DNA from: an uncultured Collinsella sp.
GTDB taxonomy: Bacteria > Actinomycetota > Coriobacteriia > Coriobacteriales > Coriobacteriaceae
Direction of reading: 5' to 3'
NCBI GenBank assembly: GCA_900554465.1
Contig: USHF01000021.1
Coordinates: 1 to 13,176, forward strand
Length of the DNA stretch: 13,176 nucleotides
The notes beneath the pieces are model-generated. The model was not told the origin of the DNA, ran no database searches, and worked only from the letters and a program-made list of their open reading frames with translations. How positions within the stretch are numbered: position 1 is the first letter of the stretch; each line of letters begins with the position of its first letter. Positions 12,955-13,176 of the stretch are shown one piece after another. A program made the position numbers and the translations under genes.

Positions 12955-13176
12955 CAAAGCAACTTCGAAAGGGTGTCACCGCAGCCCAAAATGATTCGTT
13001 TTCCTCCGTCCCCCACGGATCACTCAACAAGAGCGTCCCCAACGACTATCCCAACAAGGGCAACGCCGATGTTTTGGCGAAGTCAGCGAAAACCCGTCAG
13101 AGCGAGCAAGGTGCCTTGAAGCAAGGCGGCATTGACCTTCTGGTCATGCCGCCGAAGTTGAAAGGCAGATTGCCGC
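12948..13176 (+). other. Open plus-strand frame without a clear start, running off the window (gene remnant or repeat)
   Basis: After a TAG in the right arm of the inverted-repeat element, the plus frame stays open for 76 codons to the edge and includes EQGALKQGGIDLLVMPPKLK near the end. No ATG with a ribosome binding site begins it: the first in-frame ATG is near 13144. The minus strand also has a long frame here, broken by two stops. It could be the decayed start of a gene lying mostly outside the window or part of a dispersed repeat. I do not recognise it. Confidence 0.3.

Overview
The window looks like chromosomal DNA from a high-GC gut actinomycete of the Coriobacteriia, most probably Collinsella or a close relative. 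This is an inference from GC-rich coding sequence, the gene repertoire (gallate-decarboxylase-type UbiD, TIGR04076-type protein, two AAA/DUF4143 ATPases) and the intergenic GACAAAGGGACTG-type palindromes. No rRNA, tRNA, CRISPR array or complete insertion sequence is visible.

Region 1 (about 570-6420, all minus strand) is a coherent aromatic-acid decarboxylation block built around the prenylated-FMN (prFMN) cofactor. In transcription order it encodes: a fusion of an LpdD-like domain with a type 1 isopentenyl-diphosphate isomerase (5471-6418); a DASS/CitT-family anion transporter (3772-5229); a UbiD-family decarboxylase (2142-3629); the flavin prenyltransferase UbiX (1530-2108); and a MerR-family regulator (572-1438). 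The isomerase would make dimethylallyl diphosphate, UbiX prenylates FMN, the LpdD-like domain may help handle or deliver the cofactor, UbiD uses it, and the transporter probably brings in the acid. The fusion gene and the transporter each have an upstream element with the same layout: a TTGNCT -35 box, then a 19-bp spacer filled by a dyad (CTGTAT.G.CGCAA.ACAG). That is the geometry of MerR-activated promoters, so the two transcription units and the adjacent merR gene probably form one regulon. Strong hairpins followed by T runs lie at 5281-5313 and 1467-1497.

Region 2 (6580-11286) holds a plus-strand MFS exporter, then a plus-strand AAA/DUF4143 ATPase, a plus-strand low-molecular-weight protein tyrosine phosphatase, and a convergent minus-strand second AAA/DUF4143 ATPase. 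Each ATPase gene is preceded by three repeats spaced exactly 33 bp apart. The repeat sequence differs between the two genes, but its placement around a putative promoter is the same.

Region 3 (11406-12616, minus strand) is a two-gene unit: a pyridoxamine/pyridoxal kinase and a small cysteine-rich TIGR04076-type protein that overlap by 8 nt. Region 4 (12617-13176) has no confident gene. It carries a 158-bp element bounded by perfect 27-bp inverted repeats and an open plus-strand frame without a clear start that runs off the window. The left edge (1-395) is the N-terminal part of an unidentified acidic, low-complexity protein on the minus strand.

The intergenic DNA is rich in palindromes: a dispersed family (copies at 471-502, 5449-5475, 6491-6521, 11429-11461 and a half copy at 9901-9912) and longer stems at 508-570, 5381-5445 and 12797-12954.
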